From Aquimarina sp. AU58 (GTDB taxonomy: Bacteria > Bacteroidota > Bacteroidia > Flavobacteriales > Flavobacteriaceae), in assembly GCF_900312745.1 (NCBI RefSeq), contig NZ_OMPD01000009.1, forward strand, positions 124,001 through 188,000: DNA of 64,000 bases. Reading direction: 5' to 3'. The notes below the pieces were generated by a model. The model worked only from the letters and a program-made list of their open reading frames with translations, ran no database searches and had not been told where the DNA came from. Positions 44,631-54,801 of the stretch are shown here, piece by piece. Every line of letters begins with the position of its first letter. Position 1 is the first letter of the stretch. The position numbers and the translations under genes are program-made.

Positions 44631-47600
44631 ATGGATATAAAACTACGTTGTAGTCTTGTGTTGTCATTTTTATGGGCCATATCACTTTTTGCCTTTCCCA
44701 AAACAGAAAAAGACACACTCTCTACTACTACCCATCATAATTCTTCTCTAATAACTTCTACATCAAAATTTGTAATGCTGGAAGATTTAGAGAAGCAATT
44801 TCCATTAGAGATTTCAGAACAAAGTGGCATTACTCATCCTGAGTTTACCTACTCACTATTAGAAAAGGAATATCAGCAGAGTAAAGATGTACAGGCCAGT
44901 CGTGCAGAAGTTACTGCCATGTTTGATCAGATTGAAGCAGAAGGCAAATGGGTAGACTCTTTTAGAAATGAAAATATCCAAACTCTTCCATTAGGGATTA
45001 CCTATACTCCAAAAGATGAAGAGGGTAACGATGACGATGGGGTTAAAGTAGAACTAGGGCTTGTCAATGCTACAGTAAATACTAAATATATTGAATTTAC
45101 AGCCTTTGCCCGTATTACTATTCCACAAACCGATAAAGACGGAAAACGTATTCAATTGTTTTTTGGTGCTAACAATTTAAAAATGACCCATAAGGGTGGG
45201 ATTATTGGCGATGCAAATCTGGTTCTTTTAGGAGATGTACATATCCCCTGGAATGGTGGTAAATGGTTATTAACCTTAAAAGGTGGTATGAACCTGAATA
45301 CCGGAAATGTACAAAACCTGACCTATTTCAATATGGATTGTGATGGTTTAAAAGAACTGGGGATACAGGCAGAAGTACAATTCTCAAGGGATATGATCCT
45401 TCCCGTAGGGGCTAATGGTGAACCTATGCCAAAAACTCGTTCTTATCAAGGAGCAGATGGAAAAACAATTATAATCCCCAACCGGGTTACCGGTAATTTT
45501 GGATTGGTAGCTTCGGGGTGGAATGATATTGTCGCCGAAGTGAGTTTATCCCCTTTTGTATTGGCCAGTATGCCCAAAGCGTTTATGTTCTCTGTCAACA
45601 AAGCCATTTTTGATTTTAGTGACCGGCGTACCTTACATAACAATTTTCCGCAATTCTATCGTGATAATGGGCTTTTATTCCCTAATGTAGAGAGTTGGAG
45701 AGGTTTTTATGTAGAGTCCTTAAAGATAGGCATGCCCGAAGCTTTTCAGACCGAAGAGAGTATCACTAAAAATCAACGTGTATCTTTTGAGGCATATCAT
45801 ATGATTATTGATGACTATGGGCTATCAGGTTATTTTGCGGTTAATAATATCATTCCGTTATCAGAGGGAAGAACTAACAAAAGTAATGCGTGGGCCATGT
45901 CTGTAGATCAGTTAGGTTTAGAATTGGCAGCCAGTAAGTTTGTAGGTGCTAGTTTTGATGGACGTATCCTGCTTCCCATTTCTGACAAATTACAGGATAA
46001 AGTAACCGATGCTGCAAAAGATACAACTAAAGATTCTACAAAAGTTAAGAGAAAAGGGCTGGCCTATTCCGGATTGATCTCAGAAGATGAATTTATGCTA
46101 CGCTTATCTTCACTAAATGAAATCAAATTCAATATCTGGAAGGCTAAAGCAAGGCTTGCCCCTAATTCTGCTATAGAATTAAGGGTAAAAGATGGCAATT
46201 TTCGCCCCAAAGCCATTTTGCATGGGGATATGACAATTTCTGCGGATATTAATGAGAATGAAACGGTATCATCTACGGCAGAAGAAGAGGATAATCAGCA
46301 GGAAAAAGAAAAAGCGGTAAGTTTTAAAGGGATTACTTTTCAGGATCTGGTATTACAAACCGAATCCCCTATATTTCAGGTAGGCTATTTTGGATATAAG
46401 GGAGAAGTAAAAGTTGCAAATTTCCCGGTTTCTATAGGGGATATTGCATTAACATCCAATGATCAAGGGGCTGCAATAGGATTTGACCTGATGATCAATT
46501 TGATGGGCAAAGAAAGTAAAGGGTTTGCTGCCAAAGCCCGGTTAGGTATCTTTTGCAAATTCAAGGAAGAAAACCGTAAGCAACGATGGAAATATGACAG
46601 GATTGACTTATCCGAGATTCATATCAAAGCTAACATGGGAGCTATTCAGCTAGAGGGCGGATTAACACTTATGAATAATGATCCAGAATATGGTGATGGC
46701 TTTTCGGCCTATATCACAGGAACCTTTGGCAGTTTTGGGCCTATAAGTTGCAAAGCTATTTTTGGGAAGAAGGAGTTTCGATATTGGTATGTTGATGCTT
46801 CAGTACATGGGTTAATGATACAGGCAGGCCCCATTACGATTACAGGGTTTGCAGGAGGGGCATTTTATAAGATGACAAAACGACCTGGGGGTAATATAAC
46901 TGAGTTCTCCCCTTCGGGGCTTTCCTATATTCCTAATAAATCTACTAGCCTGGGAGTTAAAGCTATGGTTTTTGGCTCTATTGGAAGTGAAACAGCTGTG
47001 GCGGTTGGAGCAGGTTTTGAAATAGAATTCAACACCAAAGGGGGTGTCAACCGATTGGGCTTCTTTGGCGAAGCATCTATTATGAAGGCTTTTGATATCC
47101 CTAATCCAGTAGGTAAACTTACAGAAAAACTCGGGGATATGGCTAATAATGAACTGGTCAATAAAGTAATGGACAGTAAAGCCGGAAAAACCTTTTTAGA
47201 CAAGGCAGATATGGAATATGAAGCGGAACTAAGCCTGGCAGCATCCATTAGTGCGAAGCTGGGAATGGAATTCGATTTTGTAAATAAATCTTTTCATGCC
47301 CAATTAGACATCTTTGTCAACGTAGGAGGTGGGATCGTTCAGGGACGAGCTTCCGGTGGCCGTGCCGGGTGGGGAGTAGTACATATCTCTCCAGATGAGT
47401 GGTATATGCATATGGGGACGCCTACCGATCGATTAGGACTTAAAATGGGTATCGGGAGTTTTTCTATAGAAACCGGAGGGTATTTTATGGTTGGGGACCG
47501 TATCCCGGGTAGCCCACCACCACCGCCTGAAGTAGCAGAAATCCTGGGTGTAGATGCAGAGCAATTAGATTATATGCGGGATCTAAATGCATTAGGAGAA

Positions 47601-49466
47601 GGGCGTGGATTTGCTTTTGGAGCAGATTTTAAAATCGATACCGGTGATCTTAATTTTCTGATCCTTTATGCACGCTTTCAGGCAGGAGTCGGTTTTGATA
47701 TTATGCTCAAAGATTATGGCGAGGCCCGTTGTGTAAATACCGGGGATCAGGTGGGTATTGACGGATGGTATGCCAATGGACAATCTTATGCCTATCTGCA
47801 AGGAGAAATGGGGATCAATATCAAACTGTTTTTTGTGAGAAAAAAAATCCCTATTATCAAAGGAGGTGCAGCTATTTTAATGCAAGGTAAAGGCCCCAAC
47901 CCATTTTGGTTCAGAGGATATGCAGGAGGATATTACAACCTTCTGGGAGGATTGGTAAAGGGACGTTTTCGATTTAAAGTGACCATTGGTAAAGAATGCG
48001 AATTAGAAAATGCAGCCCCTTTAGGAGGTATTAAAATGATTGCTGACCTCACTCCCAAAGAAGGAACCGATAAAGTCGATGTATTTGCTGCACCGCAAGC
48101 CACTTTTAGCATGAAAGTAGGAGAGCCTATTGTGATCCCGGAAGATGAGGCAGATAAAACCTATAAAGTGATCCTGGAAAAATTCAGGGTTTTGGATGCC
48201 AATGGCAAAGAAGTACCGGGAGAACTTGAATGGAGTTATATGAAAGATAGGGCTACTTTCTATTCCGAAGATATCCTTGCTCCGGATACACAACATAAAG
48301 TTGAAGTCGAAGTGAGTTTTCAGGAAAAGATAGATGGCATTTTTAAAACCATCATGGTAGATGGCAAAAAAGCAATAGAAACCGAAACCCGAAGTTTTGT
48401 AACCGGGCAGGCTCCTGATCATATCCCTTTGCATAATATACTATATGCATATCCTGTGATAGATCAAAAACAATACTATCGCGATGAATATAAAAATGGG
48501 TATATACAATTAAGGCGAGGACAAGACTATCTATTTGATGATAGCCAGTGGAAAAGTGAAATAGTAATTACCGATGAAACCGGGAAAGTACAACAACCTC
48601 AATTTTCTTATAATACAGCTGCAAATGAAGTGCAGTATGCCTTGCCACGTTTAGACAAAGAGACAAGATATCAATACCAGATTGTGAGTTTGCCCAAGCA
48701 GGGAGGCAGTAGGGTTACTAATTCATCTTCTACACGAACTACGAATCTGGATGCCAACAATACTGTTCAGGTCACTACGCAAACGGCAGATAATGTATCT
48801 CAGGAAGGATCGATAGAAAGACTTGGGTATGAATTTAGTTCTAGCAAATACAATACTTTTGTAGATAAGGTCAAGAGTATCTCAGTGACTGATCATTTGT
48901 GGAGTACCACTTTAAGTTCTGATATTGTATACCTGGTATCGAATATCAAACCCCATGAAGGTTTTGAGATTTTAGAAATTGCAGGAAGTAAGTATACCGA
49001 ACATACCCCCTTAGTGCATGTAGAAGCCACTCTTGCTGACACGTATTTTACACAAGATATAGACCCTGTATTGTATACCGTATACCCTGAAAATGGCCCT
49101 TATCTATTGAAAAGGGATATCACCCAATATGGGTTCAGACCCAAGAAAGCAATACCAGTATTGAGTTTTTATCGCACAGGATTAGAAAATCAATCTCATG
49201 CAGCACTGTTGGCCACTTCTTTTCCGTACCGTTATAATCTACCATTAACGTATTATATGGATTTTAGGGATATTGAAAATCAGGTGTTAAATGACTATGT
49301 AGACGGAAAATTAAAGCGACCAGACTCATTATTATCAATTCTGGATAATCGATATTTATATATGCGTTCGGGAAAATATATGATCTCGCTGTATTATACC
49401 CTTCCGGGGAGCAAAAAAACGACAAAAGCCAACTATGTGTTTAAACATACAAATACCATGCGATAA
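44631..49466 (+). CDS. Very large exported beta-rich protein, first gene of the surface operon
   Basis: 1611 residues from the ATG at 44631, which opens a signal peptide (CSLVLSFLWAISLFAFP). A TTG 93 nt upstream is in frame but precedes no signal. The protein is beta-rich throughout, with many Gly-rich amphipathic strands (for instance GFAGGAFYKMTKRPGG and YAGGYYNLLGGLVKG), as in outer-membrane or solenoid proteins. An Ig-like part follows in the last 400 residues. The order in this operon is conserved in shape with other Bacteroidota TANFOR clusters as far as I recall. Its 3' end overlaps the next start by 1 nt. Function unknown; it may form the membrane-spanning or scaffold part. Confidence 0.7.
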   Translation: MDIKLRCSLVLSFLWAISLFAFPKTEKDTLSTTTHHNSSLITSTSKFVMLEDLEKQFPLEISEQSGITHPEFTYSLLEKEYQQSKDVQASRAEVTAMFDQIEAEGKWVDSFRNENIQTLPLGITYTPKDEEGNDDDGVKVELGLVNATVNTKYIEFTAFARITIPQTDKDGKRIQLFFGANNLKMTHKGGIIGDANLVLLGDVHIPWNGGKWLLTLKGGMNLNTGNVQNLTYFNMDCDGLKELGIQAEVQFSRDMILPVGANGEPMPKTRSYQGADGKTIIIPNRVTGNFGLVASGWNDIVAEVSLSPFVLASMPKAFMFSVNKAIFDFSDRRTLHNNFPQFYRDNGLLFPNVESWRGFYVESLKIGMPEAFQTEESITKNQRVSFEAYHMIIDDYGLSGYFAVNNIIPLSEGRTNKSNAWAMSVDQLGLELAASKFVGASFDGRILLPISDKLQDKVTDAAKDTTKDSTKVKRKGLAYSGLISEDEFMLRLSSLNEIKFNIWKAKARLAPNSAIELRVKDGNFRPKAILHGDMTISADINENETVSSTAEEEDNQQEKEKAVSFKGITFQDLVLQTESPIFQVGYFGYKGEVKVANFPVSIGDIALTSNDQGAAIGFDLMINLMGKESKGFAAKARLGIFCKFKEENRKQRWKYDRIDLSEIHIKANMGAIQLEGGLTLMNNDPEYGDGFSAYITGTFGSFGPISCKAIFGKKEFRYWYVDASVHGLMIQAGPITITGFAGGAFYKMTKRPGGNITEFSPSGLSYIPNKSTSLGVKAMVFGSIGSETAVAVGAGFEIEFNTKGGVNRLGFFGEASIMKAFDIPNPVGKLTEKLGDMANNELVNKVMDSKAGKTFLDKADMEYEAELSLAASISAKLGMEFDFVNKSFHAQLDIFVNVGGGIVQGRASGGRAGWGVVHISPDEWYMHMGTPTDRLGLKMGIGSFSIETGGYFMVGDRIPGSPPPPPEVAEILGVDAEQLDYMRDLNALGEGRGFAFGADFKIDTGDLNFLILYARFQAGVGFDIMLKDYGEARCVNTGDQVGIDGWYANGQSYAYLQGEMGINIKLFFVRKKIPIIKGGAAILMQGKGPNPFWFRGYAGGYYNLLGGLVKGRFRFKVTIGKECELENAAPLGGIKMIADLTPKEGTDKVDVFAAPQATFSMKVGEPIVIPEDEADKTYKVILEKFRVLDANGKEVPGELEWSYMKDRATFYSEDILAPDTQHKVEVEVSFQEKIDGIFKTIMVDGKKAIETETRSFVTGQAPDHIPLHNILYAYPVIDQKQYYRDEYKNGYIQLRRGQDYLFDDSQWKSEIVITDETGKVQQPQFSYNTAANEVQYALPRLDKETRYQYQIVSLPKQGGSRVTNSSSTRTTNLDANNTVQVTTQTADNVSQEGSIERLGYEFSSSKYNTFVDKVKSISVTDHLWSTTLSSDIVYLVSNIKPHEGFEILEIAGSKYTEHTPLVHVEATLADTYFTQDIDPVLYTVYPENGPYLLKRDITQYGFRPKKAIPVLSFYRTGLENQSHAALLATSFPYRYNLPLTYYMDFRDIENQVLNDYVDGKLKRPDSLLSILDNRYLYMRSGKYMISLYYTLPGSKKTTKANYVFKHTNTMR

Positions 49467-51547
49467 TGTATAGAAAACTAACAATTATACTGTTTCTGGT
49501 TTTTGGATGTATCTCAGGGCAACAAAACCCAAAGGAAGAACCCCTACCTGCCGTACAAGTAATGGCTACAGCACAAGACAATGAAGTGTTATTACGATGG
49601 GCTGTAGATCAACCTGTGGCTTGGAAAAGGGCAAATGCTTATGGTTTTCAGATCGAACGCTTTACTGTGGCCAGAAAAGGTATAGTACTGGCACAACCGG
49701 AAAAAAAATTGCTTACACCCACACCGCTAAAAGCACAACCACTGGAGGCATGGAAATCTATTGTAGAACAAAATAATTATGCAGCCATTCTTGCCCAGGC
49801 GTTATATGGGGAACGTTTTGAAGTAGAAGGAAATCAGCAAGGCGGATTGATGGAAATCGTAAACAAAGCAAAAGAATTGGAACAACGTTTTTCGTTTGCC
49901 TTGTTTGCCGCAGATATGAATTTTGAAGCAGCAAAGTTGGCAGGGTACGGTTATGTAGATACTACAGCAAAAACCGATGAAAAATATCTATACCGTATTA
50001 CGGCAATGGTTCCCGAAACCCTAGCCAATATACAAATGGGAACTGTTGTTATTGAGCCTGCAAAAGTACAACCACTTCCTGCTCCCATTGATCTTATTGC
50101 TGTAGGACAGAATAAAACCATCATGCTTACCTGGGAATATGAAATGTTTAGATCCATCTATACCTCTTATTTTATCGAACGTTCTGAAGATGGAGTACAG
50201 TTTGACCGCCTGGGAGACACCCCATTGGTCAATATGAATGATAAACCGGGAAAACCTGCTACACGTATGATGTATATGGATACCATTCCTCAAAATGGTA
50301 AAACCTATCATTATCGGGTTAAAGGAGTATCTACTTTTGGAAAAACGGGTCCTCCTTCTGCCATTGCCAAAGCCAAAGGAATACGCCCCCTGGAAAAAGT
50401 ACCTCATATTACCAGGGGAACTTTAGTAGATGATGGATCAGCAAAAATACAATGGGAATTTCCAAAAGAGGCAGAACACCAGATCACAGGATTTGACCTA
50501 AATCGATCTGCTACAGCTAATGGGACGTATACTACTGTGGTGAGCGCTATAGGGAAAAGCCAACGGGAATATAACTATGCTGATCTCGAACCTTCAAACT
50601 ATTTTACCATTACCGCCAAAGGGGTGAATGGTTCTCAAAAAACATCACTGGCCGTATTGGTACAGCCTATAGATTCGATCCCTCCGCAAGCACCCACAGC
50701 ACTTAGAGGTGTGATTGATACTACAGGAGTAGTAACTCTATCGTGGAAAGCCAATACCGAAAAAGATATGTTAGGATATCGGGTTTTTAAAGGTAATCTT
50801 AAAGGAGAAGAACTCTCACAGATTACCGTTGATCCTATACCACAAAATCAATTTATAGATACTGTGACTGTAGCTTCATTAAACCCTAAAGTATACTATA
50901 GTGTGGTGGCTGTAGATCAACGTTTTAATATGTCTGATTATGCACAACTACTTACTTTGGATAAACCCGATAAAGTACCTCCTACCAGTCCGGTGTTTTC
51001 AGAATATAAAATACAACAGGACGGGATTTATATTTCCTGGGCAAATAGTAGTAGTACAGATGTGGCAAAACACATATTATATCGACAAGATGTAGCCGAA
51101 CAGGAAAAAGGATGGCAGGTAATTTTTGAGACCGATACGATCCAATCTTTTACGGATGCTTCTACAGCAAGCGGTAAAAAATACCGATATGCCATATTTG
51201 CAGAAGATCATAATGGGCTTACCTCTGCGCCTTCGACTCCTATTACTTTAAGTGCAGTAAACTTTACTCCAGAAGAAATGATCAAAGGATTACGTACAGA
51301 AATCGATACCGAAAAAGGAAGTATTCGTTTGTTTTGGAGGATTTCAAATCCTGATAAAGTAAAAGAAATAGCGATCTATAAATCAAAAAATACAGGAAAA
51401 CCAAAACTCTTTATTCAGGTTCCTGTATCCATAAATAAGATTGAAGATACCAGGGTATACCCCAATACAAAGTATACCTATTATATAAAACCAATCATGG
51501 ATAGTGGTAGTTTTGCTACATTTAAATCCATTGATGTAAATTATTGA
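49466..51547 (+). CDS. Fibronectin type III repeat surface protein
   Basis: 693 residues. The signal ends near FGCISGQQ, and Cys15 could serve as a lipidation site (LVFGC). At least four or five FnIII domains are visible by their Trp and Tyr pattern, for example VLLRWAVDQ, IMLTWEYEM with YHYRVKGVS, VTLSWKANTEKDMLGYRVF, and IYISWANSSSTDVAKHILY. Such repeats build extended cell-surface or extracellular rods. It is translationally coupled on both sides (TAATG before, TGATG after), so its product is made together with the T9SS-sorted protein that follows. Confidence 0.8.
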   Translation: MYRKLTIILFLVFGCISGQQNPKEEPLPAVQVMATAQDNEVLLRWAVDQPVAWKRANAYGFQIERFTVARKGIVLAQPEKKLLTPTPLKAQPLEAWKSIVEQNNYAAILAQALYGERFEVEGNQQGGLMEIVNKAKELEQRFSFALFAADMNFEAAKLAGYGYVDTTAKTDEKYLYRITAMVPETLANIQMGTVVIEPAKVQPLPAPIDLIAVGQNKTIMLTWEYEMFRSIYTSYFIERSEDGVQFDRLGDTPLVNMNDKPGKPATRMMYMDTIPQNGKTYHYRVKGVSTFGKTGPPSAIAKAKGIRPLEKVPHITRGTLVDDGSAKIQWEFPKEAEHQITGFDLNRSATANGTYTTVVSAIGKSQREYNYADLEPSNYFTITAKGVNGSQKTSLAVLVQPIDSIPPQAPTALRGVIDTTGVVTLSWKANTEKDMLGYRVFKGNLKGEELSQITVDPIPQNQFIDTVTVASLNPKVYYSVVAVDQRFNMSDYAQLLTLDKPDKVPPTSPVFSEYKIQQDGIYISWANSSSTDVAKHILYRQDVAEQEKGWQVIFETDTIQSFTDASTASGKKYRYAIFAEDHNGLTSAPSTPITLSAVNFTPEEMIKGLRTEIDTEKGSIRLFWRISNPDKVKEIAIYKSKNTGKPKLFIQVPVSINKIEDTRVYPNTKYTYYIKPIMDSGSFATFKSIDVNY

Positions 51548-54500
51548 TGATGAAAAAAATAATTTGTCTTTTCATTTTAGTTATATCTTTTTATACGACT
51601 CATGCCCAGTATGATGCCTATTATAATATCATTATCAAAGGAAGAATAGATGATGCAGGTACTTGTGGTACGGTAAGGGGATTAAGAAAAATAACTGTAT
51701 TTTATAATACGGGGCCAGAAGATATCTTTTTTGAAGGTAGTATAAGAAATCAAGAGTGGGCATTTGATAAAAAAGTTATTAATAAAAGAGTGACCAGTAT
51801 ACGTATTGATAATTCCAGGCAAACAAGAAATGCTTTTGGGTGTAACAATCATGATCATTATAGTGATACAGAAAATATCAGCACTACCTGTTTTTATAAA
51901 AGAAACCCTAACATAAATGGCCCTTCTAACGGATGGTATGAAATAGATATCCAACCCATTATAACCCTTCCTATACCTTCTGTCAATAGTATTGGGAGTG
52001 AAGAGTTTTTAAGCATAGGATCCTTAACAGGAGGAGTGGATAATTCGGTGTACAATTGGGAGTATGCTTTGGATAATGGTACGTTTCGCAGTTTTCCGGC
52101 AGCAAATCAAAACCGTTCCTGGCTTACGATACAAGGTAAAAATATTCCCGGGGTTTCTAACGCTATGCATGGTAAACCCATTGATATTAGAATCAATACC
52201 GGATGTGCCCAAAATCGATATTCAAATACGGTACGGTATATCTATAAAACTTCTGCTCCAAGGGTAAATACTGTACAGACGACTCCACCTTTGTGTTATG
52301 ATACCTCTGATGGAATAGCAACAGTTACATTTAGCCGTGACCTTATTTCGGGAGAGCATATCAATATTAGGGTCTTAAACCTGGATATTATAGATGGCTA
52401 TAATCCTGACGGAACACCAATCTATCACCCTGTTCGTAATATTGATAATATCAGAATATTGAGCAGTCGTACTTATACGGTCAATAGTCTTCCGCCGGGA
52501 CGGTTTCGCTTTGTAGTTAGTGGAGGTATTAATGGAGAAGCTACCTATGCCGAAGGCTTTAGATATTATGGTAATGGGACTATTATAGCTCCATCTGCTG
52601 TAGTTTTTCAGGATATTCCTCAAAACAATGCTATCGATGTATTCTGTCATGGGGGTAATGATGGAAGTATCAGTTTTAGTGCTTCGGGAGGCGTAGGAGG
52701 ATATCAATACCTGTTTAGGAAATCTACTGAACCCTGGCCAACCCACTGGCAACCTTTTTCCTCTGGGAACAGGCATACAGAAAATGGGCTAACCGAAGGA
52801 ACCTACCAAATCAAAATCAAAGATCAAAACGATTGTGTGGCAGAATATCAGACCGGCCCTAACCAGGGAAGTGAAATTATTATGTCTGCCACTATCAACG
52901 AACCTTCAGAAGCGTTACAGGTGATTTTTGATACCGATGCGTCTACAGATCCTACAGCTTATGGTTTTACTAATGGTAAAATCAAAGCCCGTGTTTTTGG
53001 TGGTACACCAGATGGTGGTACCTATACCTATGAGTGGCGGGATGAAAACAATACCATACTCACAACAATTACAGAACAAATAGTTTTGGGACAAGGATAT
53101 TTTTTAACCCTCACCGATATTCCAAAAGGAAAATACTACTTAACCGTATGGGATAAAAACTATACCCCGGCAACCTATAAAAATACTTGTACTGCTATAA
53201 ATGCCGAATACGAACTTTTTGAGCCTGACCCTTTAGAGGTATCAATAGAAGAATCAGAATCGATACTGTGCAATAACCAGAATGAATTTGCAGATGAATC
53301 CAGCAATGGGGAGCTTATAGCCCATGCAAAAGGAGGGATACAGTTAGGTCTTTTTGATAATGGAGGATTGCCATATTACTATACCTGGAAAAAACAAAAC
53401 CCTACTACAGGGGTTTGGGAAGTACTAGCTGTAAGTGATAGTATTGCTAAAGATTTGGATACCGGAACGTATGCCGTAAATATCAGGGATGCTAATAACA
53501 TCATTTTGGGAGATTATGAAAATAATATATTAGTTCGCGAACGGGACAGTACATATTTTTTAAAACAACCAGAATTATTGAGCATTCGTTTTCAAAAGAA
53601 CAATGTGACTTGTGGTAGTGGTGAAGACGGTTGGGCAGAAGCCAGTATTGATGGAGGGACTCCTCCTTATGATATTTCATGGTCTACGGGAGAGACTACT
53701 CGTAGAATCTCAGACCTTATTGCAGGAAAGTATGTAGCGTATGTAACGGATGCAAATGGTTGTCAGGCCAGTGAATCTGTGATCATCGAACAGCCTGATG
53801 GTTTAGAGGTTCTGGTTTTGGAGGAGAAGAATCCTACCTGTCATCAAGGGAGTGACGGGCGTATTGTTATTAATGCACAGGGAGGAGTCCCTCCATATCG
53901 TTATAGTTGGCAAAGTGGTGAAAGTAACACTACACTTGAAAACCTGACAGGAGGAACCTATACAGTACAAGTACTTGATGCACGCGACTGTACAGCTTTT
54001 ACAGAAATTATTTTGGAAGATCCGGGACCACTGGTTGTGGATTTGGGGGAAAACAGAACGCTTTGTGCAGCACAAGAACTGGCATTAGATATTTCGATAG
54101 ATGATCCCGGAGCTATCTATTTATGGGAAGCTGATAATGGCTTTACAAGTGATAGTCCAACAGTTACCATAACACAAACAGGGCAATACACGGCAACTGT
54201 TACCACTGCTTTAGGGTGTGTTGGAATAGGTACAGTACAAGTAGGGGTTTCTGATCAGGTAATCGATGCAGATTTTGTGGTACTCTCCCAGGCATTTACA
54301 GGTAATGAAGTTACCCTGGTTAATGTAAGTGTTCCTAATGGAGAGTTGGTAGAATGGTATTTACCGGGATCAGCTCCCATAGAAGTTGTAGAAGAAAATA
54401 AGGACAAACTAAAAGTAATTTTTGAAGAACCGGGAGCGTATGATTTTACCTTGCGTACCTATCAGGGAGATTGTTATGCCGAATACCAAAAAACCATTAT

Positions 54501-54801
54501 CGTAGAAAAGGCGATACAATTACCTGATGTTGGGGATGCCCGTAAGCCCTTTATAGAAGAATTTATCGTATATCCGAACCCTTCTGATGGAAAGTTTACT
54601 GTAAAAATTACTTTATCAGAAGCGGCAGCTATAGCATTGCGTATGTATAACCTTACCAATAATGCTATAGAACTCGAAGATCGTAAAGATGGACAAAATC
54701 AATATATCATCAACTATGATATGACAACCGCTACAGGGGCTTATATCTTGGTATTAGAAACTCCAAAAGGCGATGAAATCCGTAAAATAATTATTGAATG
54801 A
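51547..54801 (+). CDS. SprB-repeat protein with T9SS type A sorting domain
   Basis: 1084 residues from the ATG at 51547, which overlaps the previous stop by one base. After a signal peptide (FILVISFYTTHAQ) come SprB-type repeats with the signature CHGGNDGSISFSASGGVGGY (about 367-450), CGSGEDGWAEASIDGGTPPY (about 693) and CHQGSDGRIVINAQGGVPPY (about 764). Then comes a PKD-like part, and finally a T9SS type A sorting domain in the last 80 residues (EFIVYPNPSDGKF, then IRKIIIE). It is thus a cargo of the GldKLMN system. SprB is the gliding adhesin of Flavobacterium, so surface anchoring or adhesion is likely here. Confidence 0.9.
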   Translation: MMKKIICLFILVISFYTTHAQYDAYYNIIIKGRIDDAGTCGTVRGLRKITVFYNTGPEDIFFEGSIRNQEWAFDKKVINKRVTSIRIDNSRQTRNAFGCNNHDHYSDTENISTTCFYKRNPNINGPSNGWYEIDIQPIITLPIPSVNSIGSEEFLSIGSLTGGVDNSVYNWEYALDNGTFRSFPAANQNRSWLTIQGKNIPGVSNAMHGKPIDIRINTGCAQNRYSNTVRYIYKTSAPRVNTVQTTPPLCYDTSDGIATVTFSRDLISGEHINIRVLNLDIIDGYNPDGTPIYHPVRNIDNIRILSSRTYTVNSLPPGRFRFVVSGGINGEATYAEGFRYYGNGTIIAPSAVVFQDIPQNNAIDVFCHGGNDGSISFSASGGVGGYQYLFRKSTEPWPTHWQPFSSGNRHTENGLTEGTYQIKIKDQNDCVAEYQTGPNQGSEIIMSATINEPSEALQVIFDTDASTDPTAYGFTNGKIKARVFGGTPDGGTYTYEWRDENNTILTTITEQIVLGQGYFLTLTDIPKGKYYLTVWDKNYTPATYKNTCTAINAEYELFEPDPLEVSIEESESILCNNQNEFADESSNGELIAHAKGGIQLGLFDNGGLPYYYTWKKQNPTTGVWEVLAVSDSIAKDLDTGTYAVNIRDANNIILGDYENNILVRERDSTYFLKQPELLSIRFQKNNVTCGSGEDGWAEASIDGGTPPYDISWSTGETTRRISDLIAGKYVAYVTDANGCQASESVIIEQPDGLEVLVLEEKNPTCHQGSDGRIVINAQGGVPPYRYSWQSGESNTTLENLTGGTYTVQVLDARDCTAFTEIILEDPGPLVVDLGENRTLCAAQELALDISIDDPGAIYLWEADNGFTSDSPTVTITQTGQYTATVTTALGCVGIGTVQVGVSDQVIDADFVVLSQAFTGNEVTLVNVSVPNGELVEWYLPGSAPIEVVEENKDKLKVIFEEPGAYDFTLRTYQGDCYAEYQKTIIVEKAIQLPDVGDARKPFIEEFIVYPNPSDGKFTVKITLSEAAAIALRMYNLTNNAIELEDRKDGQNQYIINYDMTTATGAYILVLETPKGDEIRKIIIE

